Below are positions 1 to 7,980 of a stretch of DNA of 64,000 nucleotides, one piece after another. How positions within the stretch are numbered: the first letter of the stretch is position 1; each line of letters starts with the position of its first letter. The DNA is taken from contig NZ_JYON01000001.1 of assembly GCF_000952155.1 (NCBI RefSeq), forward strand, positions 62,001 to 126,000. The letters run 5' to 3'. The position numbers and the translations under genes were made by a program. The notes beneath the pieces are model-generated. The model worked only from the letters and a program-made list of their open reading frames with translations, was not told where the DNA came from and made no database searches. The stretch comes from Aliterella atlantica CENA595. GTDB lineage: Bacteria; Cyanobacteriota; Cyanobacteriia; Cyanobacteriales; Chroococcidiopsidaceae.

Positions 1-2
1 GT

Positions 3-404
3 AAAACTGTTGTCTTTGCTGTAGTTGGCGATATGGTGTTGATGCCAGTATTTGAGGCTGCAACTTACTTAGAAGCGCAAGAGGTGGGTGTGAAGATTGT
101 TTCTGTTGTCAATCCTCGTCGCTTATATCGTCCTAGCGATGTTGCGTGGGATAGTTGCAGCGAACCAGATGGTGAGTTTTTGGATGATGCTGGATTTGAA
201 GCGTTGTTTGGCGGTGATGCATTAATTGGCGTAACCGCAGGTGCAAGCGGAATGTTAGAACCAATTATGCTCAGAAGCAATGCTAAACGCGATACTTTTG
301 CTTGGAAGCGAGGAGAAACAACTGCAAGTCCCGCCCAGTTGATGGCATTAAATGGTTTAACTGCGGAGAACTTAGTTAAACGCGCTATGGAATTGATTGG
401 CTAG
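3..404 (+). CDS. Phosphoketolase-like protein, C-terminal part (5' end outside window)
   Basis: The reading frame is open from the first bases, so the gene begins before the window. The visible 133 residues resemble the C-terminal domain of the XFP family (xylulose-5-phosphate/fructose-6-phosphate phosphoketolase): a Rossmann-like start (VVFAVVGDMVLMP), then F-x-A-L-F, a Gly-rich turn, a basic strand and the ending T-T-x-S-P-x-x-L-M-x-L-N-x-L. Phosphoketolase cleaves a sugar phosphate to acetyl phosphate. The usual HGYP and YRR-type residues are replaced here (AGASG, LRSN), so this looks like the divergent second cyanobacterial paralogue and may not have the canonical activity. The stop is followed at once by a palindromic repeat. 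Confidence 0.55.
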   Translation, partial: KTVVFAVVGDMVLMPVFEAATYLEAQEVGVKIVSVVNPRRLYRPSDVAWDSCSEPDGEFLDDAGFEALFGGDALIGVTAGASGMLEPIMLRSNAKRDTFAWKRGETTASPAQLMALNGLTAENLVKRAMELIG

Positions 405-410
405 TAGATT

Positions 411-439
411 GTAGGGTGCGTTTTCAAAACGCACCCTAC
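411..439. repeat. GTAGGGTGCG palindrome, copy A
   Basis: A near-perfect 29-base palindrome (GTAGGGTGCGTTTT, one base, then its complement) lying 6 bases after the stop of the preceding gene. With its flanks (TAGATT before, GAGAGTAGCGATCG after) it matches copies at 1203-1256 and 2034-2086. Shorter copies without the flanks lie at 8833-8863 and 41938-41966. It could also act as a transcription terminator stem. Confidence 0.85.
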
Positions 440-488
440 GAGAGTAGCGATCGTACTAGATTTGTGTTAGTTAATTGGAGTCTGAGTC

Positions 489-1025
489 ATGGTTTGGGAA
501 ATTACTACCCACGAATTGCTGGCTCGGTACAGAAACGGGGAGCGAAATTTTGCTGGGGTTGATATCTTGAAAGCCTATCGTCTGGATGGAAGTGACATTA
601 TATATGTTCCAGGGTTGGAAGGCGCTTATCTCTCTGGTATTAACCTGCGTGGAGCCAATTTGGAGGATGTTAGTTTTGAAGGAGCCACTTTGGATGAGGC
701 TGATTTGGCTGGGGCTTATTTCCTCGGTAGTTGTTCGCGAAAAGCTGATTTGAGGAATGCTAATTTGAATTTTTCCAATTTGTCTTGTGCCGACTGTAGA
801 GAAGCTAATTTTGGAAAAGCCAGGTTGGAACGTGTTAATGTTGGAAATGCCAATTTCACCAAAGCAATCGATCCTTTGTTTGGACATAGCATTTTGGCTG
901 GTGCCAATTTCAAAGATTCTACTCTTAGAAAAGACCTGATCTGTCGTGAAGGTAATTTTATTTGGGATACTATCATGCCAGATGGAACTGTTGAAAGAGA
1001 CACCGACTTCAACTGTGCTTGCTAG
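489..1025 (+). CDS. Pentapeptide repeat protein
   Basis: 178 residues. From about residue 45 to 135 the chain consists of tandem A(N/D)Lxx-type pentapeptides (LRGANLEDVSFEGATLDEAD, ADLRNANLNFSNL, ANFGKARLERVNVGNANF), which form a right-handed quadrilateral beta-helix. There is no signal peptide, so it is probably cytoplasmic. A short N-terminal segment (VWEITTHELLARYRNGER) resembles the lead-in seen in other cyanobacterial pentapeptide proteins. It is a single gene between two copies of the GTAGGGTGCG repeat. The repeat type is certain. The role is unknown; the family is used for protein-protein contacts and, in a few members, gyrase protection. Confidence 0.85.
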   Translation: MVWEITTHELLARYRNGERNFAGVDILKAYRLDGSDIIYVPGLEGAYLSGINLRGANLEDVSFEGATLDEADLAGAYFLGSCSRKADLRNANLNFSNLSCADCREANFGKARLERVNVGNANFTKAIDPLFGHSILAGANFKDSTLRKDLICREGNFIWDTIMPDGTVERDTDFNCAC

Positions 1026-1202
1026 TGATTCATTTTAGTGAAAATGTCTGCAATATTTTGGTTTTCAATTGCATTTTGAATACCCATGAGAATCTTGGAG
1101 AAGAAATTATATCAAGTCAAGCTTTCTAAGTTTCCGATCTCGAGCGTAGAATTGCGCCAGTTATAATCTGGAGCTTTGCCAACATACCCACTAATTTGAC
1201 CA

Positions 1203-1256
1203 GTAGATTGTAGGGTGCGTTGATGTGCAAAGTACGTACGAGGGTGGCGATCGCAC
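1203..1256. repeat. GTAGGGTGCG repeat, copy B (degenerate)
   Basis: GTAGATTGTAGGGTGCGTTG followed by a decayed right arm and the tail GTGGCGATCGCA. It has the same flanks as copies A and C, but the stem is no longer complementary. It lies 41 bases upstream of xisH. Confidence 0.7.
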
Positions 1257-1297
1257 TATAATGATGTTAGCTGCTAATTGCAATTTTAATTTATAGT

Positions 1298-1711
1298 ATG
1301 GCTCGCGATCTATTCCATAATATTGTTAGGACAGCATTAGAAAAAGATGGTTGGACAATTACTGACGATCCTTTAAGTATCCGTTGTGGAGGGGTTGATA
1401 TTCAGATTGATTTAGGTCTTGAGAAGCTTTTAGCAGCAGAAAAAGGCACAAATAAAATAGCCGTTGAGATTAAAAACTTTGTGAGCGCGTCAAAGATTTC
1501 TGAATTTCATACAGCACTTGGACAGTTCATTAATTATCGTACAGCACTACGTATAGAAGAGCCTACAAGAGTTTTATATTTAGCAGTTCCTTCAGCAATT
1601 TATAGTGATTTTTTTAGTTTACCGTTTACTCAAACTGTAGTAGACGAAAATTGTCTAAAAATTATTGTTTACGATCTCGATAAGGAGGAGATTGTCGAAT
1701 GGATAAACTAA
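1298..1711 (+). CDS. xisH: XisH family protein (endonuclease-like)
   Basis: 137 residues, full length for the XisH family, first described as a factor needed with XisF and XisI for excision of the fdxN element in heterocysts. The opening ARDLFHNIVRTALEKDGWTI and the later VDIQIDLGLEKLLAAEKG are characteristic. The segment IAVEIKNF has the E-x-K arrangement of PD-(D/E)XK nuclease folds. It overlaps xisI by 13 bases in a different frame, so the two are translationally coupled. No fdxN element, recombinase or nif gene lies nearby. Family assignment is firm; a nuclease role is inferred from the motif and the fold family. Confidence 0.9.
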   Translation: MARDLFHNIVRTALEKDGWTITDDPLSIRCGGVDIQIDLGLEKLLAAEKGTNKIAVEIKNFVSASKISEFHTALGQFINYRTALRIEEPTRVLYLAVPSAIYSDFFSLPFTQTVVDENCLKIIVYDLDKEEIVEWIN

Positions 1712-2034
1712 CTGAATATCGCCAAAAAATTCAGCAAATATTAGTTAAGTATTCCCAGTACAAGCCAAGTTATGGCGAAGTTGAGATTGAAGAGATTTTT
1801 GATGTCGAACGCGATCGCTATCAACTTATTAGTGTAGGTTGGAACAAGCAAAAGCGAGTTTACGGTTCTATGATGCATTTGGATATCAAAAATAAAAAAA
1901 TCTGGATTCAGCAAAATACAACAGAAGTCGATATCGCTACAGAATTAGTTGAGATGGGAGTACCAAAACAAGACATAGTTATCGGTTTTCATACTCCCAA
2001 AATGCGCCAACTAACAGATTTTGCCGTATGTTAG
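1699..2034 (+). CDS. xisI: XisI family protein
   Basis: 111 residues, the usual length. MDKLTEYRQKIQQILVKYSQ, the acidic E-x-E-x-x-F-D-x-E-R-D-R-Y-Q block, W-I-Q-x-N-T-T-E and the ending F-H-x-P-x-x-R are conserved XisI features. It starts inside the end of xisH (GGAGGA lies at 1684-1689, 9 bases before the ATG), as in most cyanobacterial xisH/xisI pairs. XisI is the partner of XisH; how the pair works outside fdxN excision is not established. The stop codon is fused to the start of a GTAGGGTGCG repeat. Confidence 0.9.
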   Translation: MDKLTEYRQKIQQILVKYSQYKPSYGEVEIEEIFDVERDRYQLISVGWNKQKRVYGSMMHLDIKNKKIWIQQNTTEVDIATELVEMGVPKQDIVIGFHTPKMRQLTDFAVC

Positions 2035-2086
2035 TAGATTGTCAGGTGCGTTGATGTGCAACGCACCCTACGAGAGTAGCGATCGC
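2034..2086. repeat. GTAGGGTGCG repeat, copy C
   Basis: It starts at the last base of the xisI stop codon (TAGTAGATTGTCAGGTGCG), followed by the right arm CGCACCCTACGAGAGTAGCG and a HIP1 octamer at 2079-2086. Flanks match copy A at both ends. Confidence 0.8.
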
Positions 2087-2419
2087 ATTGAGGAGCGTGG
2101 TGTAATTGGTGGTATGTAACCTCTACAGCATTAGAAGCCATTTGAGACAGGTTTTTTCTCTCACTTTCACCTCATAATCCCCCTAGATAGTGTCTGAACT
2201 CTTTTTTTGAGACTTATGAGTAAACACATCATCAAATCTTTGACACCATGCTTTAAAAGATGGTGGCATTGCTGCGGGGGCGATCTCTTTCATAACTCAA
2301 ACAAGATTGCTATAGCTTACAAGCTGAAAATGCTAGCAGACAAGTCTTGTAGTATATTATATGCGCTACCTATTTTCCCAGTATCCCCAAAACTCATTTA
2401 GTTTCAGATTGATAAAGCA
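2087..2419. other. Intergenic region upstream of tlyA
   Basis: 333 bases without a convincing gene. An open frame at 2207-2401 has a composition unlike a protein and no ribosome site. The stretch just before tlyA is AT-rich (AGTATATTATATGC near 2350-2364) and is the likely promoter area. I see no repeat beyond copy C at its left edge. Confidence 0.5.
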
Positions 2420-3232
2420 TTGCCTAAACAACGACTAGACACCCTACTGGTAGAACTTGAATTGTGCTCGTCTCGCGCTTTATCGCAGCGCCTCATTCAG
2501 GCGGGAGAAGTTAGTGTAAATGGGCAAATTGTAGACAAAGTTGGTACGGAAGTTGAGACAACAGCGCAGATTCAAATTAAAGCAAAATCGCCTTACGTTT
2601 CTAGAGGCGGTGAAAAACTTGCTAAAGCAATAGATGTGTTTGCTATTTCTGTAGCAGACAGAATTTGTTTAGATGGCGGTATTTCGACAGGCGGCTTTAC
2701 TGACTGCTTGCTGCAACGTGGCGCAAAAAAAGTTTATGGCGTTGATGTTGGCTACGGACAAGTTGACTGGCGCTTGCGTAATGACTCTAGAGTAGTTCTT
2801 AAAGAGCGTACTAATTTGCGCCATCTCCAGCCACAGGATTTGTATCTAGATGCAGAGAGCGCAGATTTAGCCGTAGTAGATGTGTCGTTTATCTCTTTAA
2901 CTAAGGTTTTGCCCGCTTTGTGGCAATTACTGACTTTACCGCGAGAAGCGGTGTTGCTTGTCAAGCCGCAATTTGAAGTCGGAAAGTCACGCGTAGGCAA
3001 AAAGGGTGTTGTCCGTGACCCCAAAGACCATGCTGATGCTATCTTTCAAGTTCTGCAAGCTTCAGAGCAAATTGGCTGGCAATATCGCGGTTTAACTTGG
3101 TCGCCTTTGCAAGGTCCGGCTGGCAATATTGAGTATCTCTTGTGGTTAAAAGTAGATAGCCAAACACCACCTATAGAGTTAAATGCGATCGCCCAAATTA
3201 CTCAATCTGCTCACACAGTCTATAATACCTAG
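2420..3232 (+). CDS. tlyA: TlyA family rRNA (cytidine-2'-O)-methyltransferase
   Basis: 270 residues, starting at TTG. The N-terminal S4 RNA-binding domain (about 3-62, with L-D-x-L-L-V-E-L and G-x-V-x-V-N-G) is followed by an FtsJ-type SAM methyltransferase domain; the SAM loop is the glycine-rich LDGGISTGGFTDCLLQRGA, and VKPQFEVGK carries a late catalytic Lys/Glu. In other bacteria TlyA methylates 16S, and in some cases 23S, rRNA. An old annotation as haemolysin A refers to the same family. No other start fits the family N terminus (MPKQRLDTLLVE). It stands alone, followed by an AT-rich gap. Confidence 0.9.
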   Translation: MPKQRLDTLLVELELCSSRALSQRLIQAGEVSVNGQIVDKVGTEVETTAQIQIKAKSPYVSRGGEKLAKAIDVFAISVADRICLDGGISTGGFTDCLLQRGAKKVYGVDVGYGQVDWRLRNDSRVVLKERTNLRHLQPQDLYLDAESADLAVVDVSFISLTKVLPALWQLLTLPREAVLLVKPQFEVGKSRVGKKGVVRDPKDHADAIFQVLQASEQIGWQYRGLTWSPLQGPAGNIEYLLWLKVDSQTPPIELNAIAQITQSAHTVYNT

Positions 3233-3434
3233 TTGCTGTTTTAAGTTAATAAAAATTGAGTTAATTATTGTTATTTAAGGCTTGTTATACTCTTGACTTT
3301 TTGTTACTATTTAATATAATCGGATATGTGTTTAAATAATATTTTTGTACGGATTTTTATTATTCTAAAAATAATTGTAAAGTCAATTAGCAAGTTTGTA
3401 AAGAGTCTAATAATAAGTTTTTCTCATATAAAGA

Positions 3435-4802
3435 TTAATCTAATTGCCACAATTCTTGACGCAGGCGATAAAGAATAGTATTTGGTTCTACTTGGCTCAA
3501 GATTTCTTGAATTACGGTACTAGCGCCAAACTGTCCCCAAGTGCAACCGCGTTCCAAATAGATTTGGGCGGCGCGTCCTACCGCATAAGCACCGTAAGCC
3601 GCAACACCACCTTGAGCGATCGCTGCACCTGCATAAGTAGAAATGTTTGTTGGATTTTCGCCGCTAGAAATTGCAGCGGTACTTTTACCCAAACCTAGAA
3701 ACAAACTACTACCTAATTCGCCTAAGAGTAAGCCGCCAGAACTAAATAAAATTGTTCGCAATAACTTAGCAGCTTCATAGCCAGTCATAGGCAAATTATA
3801 CAGCCGAGCCAAAGAGCGAATTAAAGCTAAATCGGCAACAAAACCACCAAGTAAATCTAAAAAAGCAATTGGATTGAGGGCGACAGCTAAAGCTTTGTAC
3901 TTAGTATATTGCCAAATCAATTCTTCCGCTTGTTGTTGGCGGGCAGCAACAGTTTTAGACGCGATCGCATTTTCAGCTTCCCGCGCTTGGACTAAAGCAT
4001 TGAGTGCTAATAAACTGCGTCCTTCACGATTGAGGATATTGAGAATTTTCTGCTTTAATTGGTCTACTTGCGGTGCTGGCGTTTCCCATTCGTAGCTAAC
4101 TTCGCCATTAGCCCACTCTACGCGCACCTCTATAGGGGCTGGTTCGGCTGCGGTTGTGACAATTTCATCAGGCAGCATTTCGCCTCTTGTCGCGCCCAAT
4201 TCGCGCAGATTTTCGTAAATTGCTTGTCTGTCGGTATCTGGGTAGAGGTCAATTTTGTTAAATACTAGAATCAGCGGCTTATGATAGTGGCGTAACTTGC
4301 AAAGAGCTTGATATTCTGTTTGCGTGATATCGCCTGCAACTACAAATAAAATTAGATCCGCTTGACGCGCTACATCTTCAGCCATTTGACTTCGCGCTTC
4401 GCCGTCGATTTCATCTAATCCTGGCGTATCGATTAATTCTACCTGGACTTTGCTGTTAGGGTTAGCTAACCACTGCACCGAACGACACCACTGAGTTACC
4501 CCGTTAAGCGGTCCTGTTTGGAGAATTTTTTGTCCTAACAAAGCATTCAACACTGCTGATTTACCTCGACTCACCAAGCCAAAAGCTGCGATGCGAATTA
4601 CATTCGAGTCGAGTTTGTTGAGTGTAGAAGTCAAAGACTCAAATTCAGGTTTTAGCAGCCTAAGTAATTCTGGATGAGCAGAGGATTGGTTAGGCTTACG
4701 CAAGTTGGAGTACCAAGAGAGTGCTTGACGCAAACTGGCGCGAGCGCGATTAATATGAGATTCAGAGATAGTAGGTGCAGAAGATGTTTGGCGAAAGCTC
4801 AC
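3435..4802 (-). CDS. Era/dynamin-like GTP-binding membrane protein
   Basis: 455 residues, starting with GTG. GTPase motifs are complete: P-loop GLVSRGKSA (about 75-83), G3 DTPGLD (125-130) and G4 NKID (182-185). The first 65 residues are helical. The C-terminal third carries hydrophobic stretches (about 305-330 and 345-375) and a Gly/Ala-rich helical hairpin, as in the cyanobacterial GTPases with a DUF697-like tail thought to act at membranes. It is a single gene, convergent with tlyA. The GTPase assignment is firm; the cellular role is unknown. Confidence 0.85.
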   Translation of the reverse strand: MSFRQTSSAPTISESHINRARASLRQALSWYSNLRKPNQSSAHPELLRLLKPEFESLTSTLNKLDSNVIRIAAFGLVSRGKSAVLNALLGQKILQTGPLNGVTQWCRSVQWLANPNSKVQVELIDTPGLDEIDGEARSQMAEDVARQADLILFVVAGDITQTEYQALCKLRHYHKPLILVFNKIDLYPDTDRQAIYENLRELGATRGEMLPDEIVTTAAEPAPIEVRVEWANGEVSYEWETPAPQVDQLKQKILNILNREGRSLLALNALVQAREAENAIASKTVAARQQQAEELIWQYTKYKALAVALNPIAFLDLLGGFVADLALIRSLARLYNLPMTGYEAAKLLRTILFSSGGLLLGELGSSLFLGLGKSTAAISSGENPTNISTYAGAAIAQGGVAAYGAYAVGRAAQIYLERGCTWGQFGASTVIQEILSQVEPNTILYRLRQELWQLD

Positions 4803-4858
4803 AATATGAGGTATTTAAGATAAGCCCTTAGACTTCGATTATAGAACGCCGCTTTTGC

Positions 4859-4873
4859 AGTGACCAGTGACCA
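4859..4873. repeat. CAGTGAC heptamer repeat
   Basis: Two tandem copies of the heptamer CAGTGAC between two genes. The same heptamer occurs at 8785-8818, 31318-31349, 42387-42410 and 49494-49527. Confidence 0.7.
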
Positions 4874-5011
4874 AATTGACAGAGAAACAGCAAACCGTTA
4901 CCTGACCTGTCAGCTAGTAAATAAACCTATTACTTTCCTTATTACGCATATTTTTATCTGCGTGCATCTGCGTTCTAAAGAAAATTTAGCGTATAAGCCA
5001 ACGTTACTATT

Positions 5012-5419
5012 TTATAGCGCTTGTTGCAGGTACTTTGCCCATTTTGCAGCTAAAGGTATTTCTGTAAAAGGAACGCGCACCGCTTGAGTAGTTGGATCTT
5101 TAAATACAAACTCTAAAGCACTCTCCCCTTTACTGGGAAGTGCGTCTAGACTGACGACTTTATCGTTAACTACTAGGTGAATATCTCGAACATCTTTGAG
5201 GGAGAAGGTCTTTAAATCTACTGGTGCGCTGCGTGCGGGTTTTCCCCAGGTTATATTAGTACCATTTTTAGCTAATACAGAGTAGATATCGTATTTAGCA
5301 TTTTCAAACTTTTCTGCCCACAGACGATAAGCTTCAACTTTTTGATATTCATTCCAGCCTAGCCAAGCTAGCCAAATAAATACAATTAGCAAAGATGTCC
5401 ACAAAAGACCGCGTTCCAT
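5012..5419 (-). CDS. Conserved hypothetical membrane-anchored protein
   Basis: 135 residues. One N-terminal hydrophobic segment (LLWTSLLIVFIWLAWLGW, about 5-22) has no cleavage site, so it is probably a signal anchor with the remaining 110 residues in the periplasm or lumen. The soluble part is mixed alpha/beta (DVRDIHLVVNDKVVSLDAL; ALEFVFKDP). No family is recognised. It is divergent from the subtilase gene downstream, with 187 bases between them. Coding is supported by length, amino-acid composition and codon use. Confidence 0.65.
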   Translation of the reverse strand: MERGLLWTSLLIVFIWLAWLGWNEYQKVEAYRLWAEKFENAKYDIYSVLAKNGTNITWGKPARSAPVDLKTFSLKDVRDIHLVVNDKVVSLDALPSKGESALEFVFKDPTTQAVRVPFTEIPLAAKWAKYLQQAL

Positions 5420-5606
5420 TCTAGTTCAATCGCTAAGATTTTTAAGTGTATTTCTAGTCTAGAAAAAATAAGCAGACAAATCCCGAAATTCCATCTCCGT
5501 ATAAATAGGTATTTGTGAACTTGTTGTAAGTATCTACCAAAACTCAACCCAAATATAGAGTTAGTACGTTATTTTGTGATTAAAATAGCCCTACTCCTAA
5601 GCTGAT

Positions 5607-7376
5607 ATGAGAAGGTTTTTACTGCTGTGCTTGTTTATAGTTGGAATTAGTTTTGCCCTGTTTAATTTTAATGGATTGGCAAATAAAGGAAATTTCGACT
5701 CAATTGTGCTAGATTTTCGCGAAGATATTCCTGCTGCTAAAGTTTCCCAGGAAATAAACGCGATCGCAACTAAATTTAGCAATACGCCGCAATTAAATAG
5801 CGTATTTTCGGTATCAGATCGATTGTATGTGGTTAAAGGCGATCGTAATACGCTCAAAAGTCTGAAAAAATCTAAGTTCGCCAAAGAAACAGAATACATC
5901 GAACCCAACTACATTTATACTGCCTTAGAAGCTCCCAACGATCCTGACTATGGCAAGCAGTGGAACTTGCGTAGTATCAACGTGGAAGCAGCATGGAACG
6001 AAACTAAAGGTAAAGATGTTACAGTTGCCGTCATCGATACTGGAGTTAGCCCTGTTCCCGATTTGAAAGATACGACATTCGTTAAAGGCTACGACTTCGT
6101 TAACGACAAAGTAGAAGCAGACGATGACAACGGACATGGCACTCACGTTGCTGGTACTGTCGCCCAATCTACAAATAACAACTACGGCGTAGCTGGAATA
6201 GCTTACGAAGCCAGCATCATGCCGCTAAAAGTATTAAGTGCATACGGTGGCGGTACAGTTGCCGATATTGCCGAATCAATTAGATTTGCCGCCGATAATG
6301 GCGCAGATGTAATTAATATGAGCTTAGGTGGCGGCGGTGAAAGCCAAGTTATGAAAGACGCTATAGACTACGCCCACAACAAAGGTGTAGTAATTATTGC
6401 CGCTGCAGGCAATGAATCGCAAAACTCAGCTTCCTACCCAGCGCGTTATCAGCACGTGATTGGCGTAGCAGCAATTGACGCTGCTGGGGAAAAAGCACCT
6501 TATTCCAACTTTGGTGCTGGGGTAGATATTTCTGCCCCTGGTGGTAGTCAAGCTGGTTTGATTTTGCAAGATACTATCGACCCAGAAACAGGCGTAGCTG
6601 AAATTCGCGGCTTTCAGGGTACGAGTATGGCATCGCCTCACGTTGCGGGTGTAGCTGCCTTGATTCGCGCCTCTGGCGTGACTCAACCAGATGAAGTCCT
6701 TGCCGTACTGCAAAAGTCAGCGCGGGTAATTAAGGACGACAACCTCAACTACTTTGGTTCGGGACATTTAGATGCTGCTGCGGCTGTTTTGACAGCGCAA
6801 AAAGGACAAATTAGCTTCCAAGATTTCTTCCGTTGGCTGCGGCAAAATGGCTATCTCAATCTCCGTTTCTGGTTTGATGGCGGTGCAATAGCGCTGTTAC
6901 CTAAACTTGCAATGGTATTGGGTTCTTACTTGCTAGCTTGGTTTTTGCGAGTCTACTTCCCCTTTACCTGGACTTGGTCTTTGGCTAGCGGCTTAGTTGC
7001 TGGCAGTTCGGGCTTATTTTTCTTACGCGGCTTTTATATTTTCGACTTACCGCAATGGCCCTTCCGCTTGTTAGGTAGTTCTATTCCCGAATTAGGTAAC
7101 GCCCTGCAAGGCAATAATATTCTCAATCCTGTCTTTGCTAGCGTTTTGATTCCCTTCGTGCTAATTGCGTTATTTCTAGGTCATCCTAGCTGGAAGTGGT
7201 TTGCAGTTGGTTCGTCTTTGGGTGTAGCTAGCTGCTTGTTGGTCAGTGCTGTAGTTACGCCTGATATTTGGTGGTTGGGAGAAGGGTTAGTTGCCCGTTC
7301 TTTCCTGATCGGTAACGCTTTACTATGTTATGGACTAGCATGGTTAGCGATGAAAGGAGAAACTCAAACTGCATGA
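5607..7376 (+). CDS. Membrane-anchored S8 subtilisin-like serine protease
   Basis: 589 residues. An N-terminal hydrophobic signal or anchor (5-20) precedes a propeptide-like region (30-105). The S8 domain has the catalytic triad Asp144 (VAVIDTGVS), His177 (NGHGTHVAG) and Ser340 (GTSMASPHVAG), with Asn269 as oxyanion residue (AAAGNES). From about 420 to 585 there are at least four hydrophobic segments (around 430-450, 455-475, 515-535 and 565-580), an unusual membrane tail for a subtilase. The protease domain therefore probably faces the periplasm. The stop overlaps the next start (ATGA), so the 77-residue protein downstream is translated with it. Confidence 0.9.
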   Translation: MRRFLLLCLFIVGISFALFNFNGLANKGNFDSIVLDFREDIPAAKVSQEINAIATKFSNTPQLNSVFSVSDRLYVVKGDRNTLKSLKKSKFAKETEYIEPNYIYTALEAPNDPDYGKQWNLRSINVEAAWNETKGKDVTVAVIDTGVSPVPDLKDTTFVKGYDFVNDKVEADDDNGHGTHVAGTVAQSTNNNYGVAGIAYEASIMPLKVLSAYGGGTVADIAESIRFAADNGADVINMSLGGGGESQVMKDAIDYAHNKGVVIIAAAGNESQNSASYPARYQHVIGVAAIDAAGEKAPYSNFGAGVDISAPGGSQAGLILQDTIDPETGVAEIRGFQGTSMASPHVAGVAALIRASGVTQPDEVLAVLQKSARVIKDDNLNYFGSGHLDAAAAVLTAQKGQISFQDFFRWLRQNGYLNLRFWFDGGAIALLPKLAMVLGSYLLAWFLRVYFPFTWTWSLASGLVAGSSGLFFLRGFYIFDLPQWPFRLLGSSIPELGNALQGNNILNPVFASVLIPFVLIALFLGHPSWKWFAVGSSLGVASCLLVSAVVTPDIWWLGEGLVARSFLIGNALLCYGLAWLAMKGETQTA

Positions 7377-7606
7377 GTATTACAGTAACAGGCACAATTG
7401 AACGCAAGCCGATGGGTCCTGGGGCTTGGGCTTTGGTTGCAGATGATGGCACTACCTACGAAATCCAAGGCGGTGCTAGTAAAGACTTACTCAAACCAGG
7501 ACAAAAGGTAAAAGTAGAAGGACAGGTAAAAAAAGATGTCATGACTTTTGCCATGATTGGACCTGTCCTAGAAGTCAAATCGTTTGAGGTAATTAGTTCT
7601 GACTGA
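7373..7606 (+). CDS. Small beta-rich protein coupled to the subtilase
   Basis: 77 residues. The ATG lies in an ATGA overlap with the subtilase stop, with AAAGGAG about 13 bases upstream inside the protease gene. A longer frame starting at 7325 would begin inside the protease and is not credible. The pattern V-x-G-T-I-E-R-K-x-x-G-P-G-A-W-A-L-V-A-D-D-G-x-T-Y, then G-Q-K-V-K-V-E-G-x-V, resembles OB-fold-like small proteins of the DUF5818 type. There is no signal peptide. The function is unknown; coupling suggests a partner or regulator of the protease. Its 3' end overlaps the convergent thioredoxin-like gene by 14 bases. Confidence 0.7.
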   Translation: MSITVTGTIERKPMGPGAWALVADDGTTYEIQGGASKDLLKPGQKVKVEGQVKKDVMTFAMIGPVLEVKSFEVISSD

Positions 7607-7922
7607 CTTTTTCGACTGTATCTAACACCGCTTGCAATTTAGTTCTAAATTCGCCTTTGGGATGACCGCCTTTTACTTCGCCAAGAATCTGAAATTCGCC
7701 GTCGGGAGAATCGCAGATAAGGTAGGTGGGCCATCCCATTTCGGCTTTATCGGGGTACTGAGAAAGCAGAATTTTGCGATACTTGCGGTAAGTAGCGGTA
7801 TCTTGCATCTTGACATCGATAAACTGCAAGCCCAGTTCTTCGCTGACTTTTTTATCGTAGAAAGACATTTTATGACAGATCCCGCAGTCCTCAGAAGAAA
7901 ATTTAATTACTGAGCGCTCCAT
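7593..7922 (-). CDS. Thioredoxin-like protein
   Basis: 109 residues from the ATG at 7922, which has an AAGGAC ribosome site 8 bases upstream. An upstream frame extends to 8015 but would overlap the rhomboid gene and adds unthioredoxin-like residues. The active site is C-G-I-C in FSSEDCGICHKM (about 10-21), at the usual place after the first strand, followed by E-L-G-L-x-F-I-D-V-K and a cis-Pro region (GWPTYLIC). A disulfide oxidoreductase role follows from the motif. Substrates are unknown. Confidence 0.8.
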   Translation of the reverse strand: MERSVIKFSSEDCGICHKMSFYDKKVSEELGLQFIDVKMQDTATYRKYRKILLSQYPDKAEMGWPTYLICDSPDGEFQILGEVKGGHPKGEFRTKLQAVLDTVEKVSQN

Positions 7923-7980
7923 GTGTGCCGTCCTTGCTTGTTTTTCCACGTTTATTATCGATGAAAACAATTTACTTTTG

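Noticed and set aside
2207-2401. 64-residue open frame before tlyA
   Set aside because: Composition is not protein-like, there is no ribosome site and it ends close to the tlyA start; treated as intergenic.
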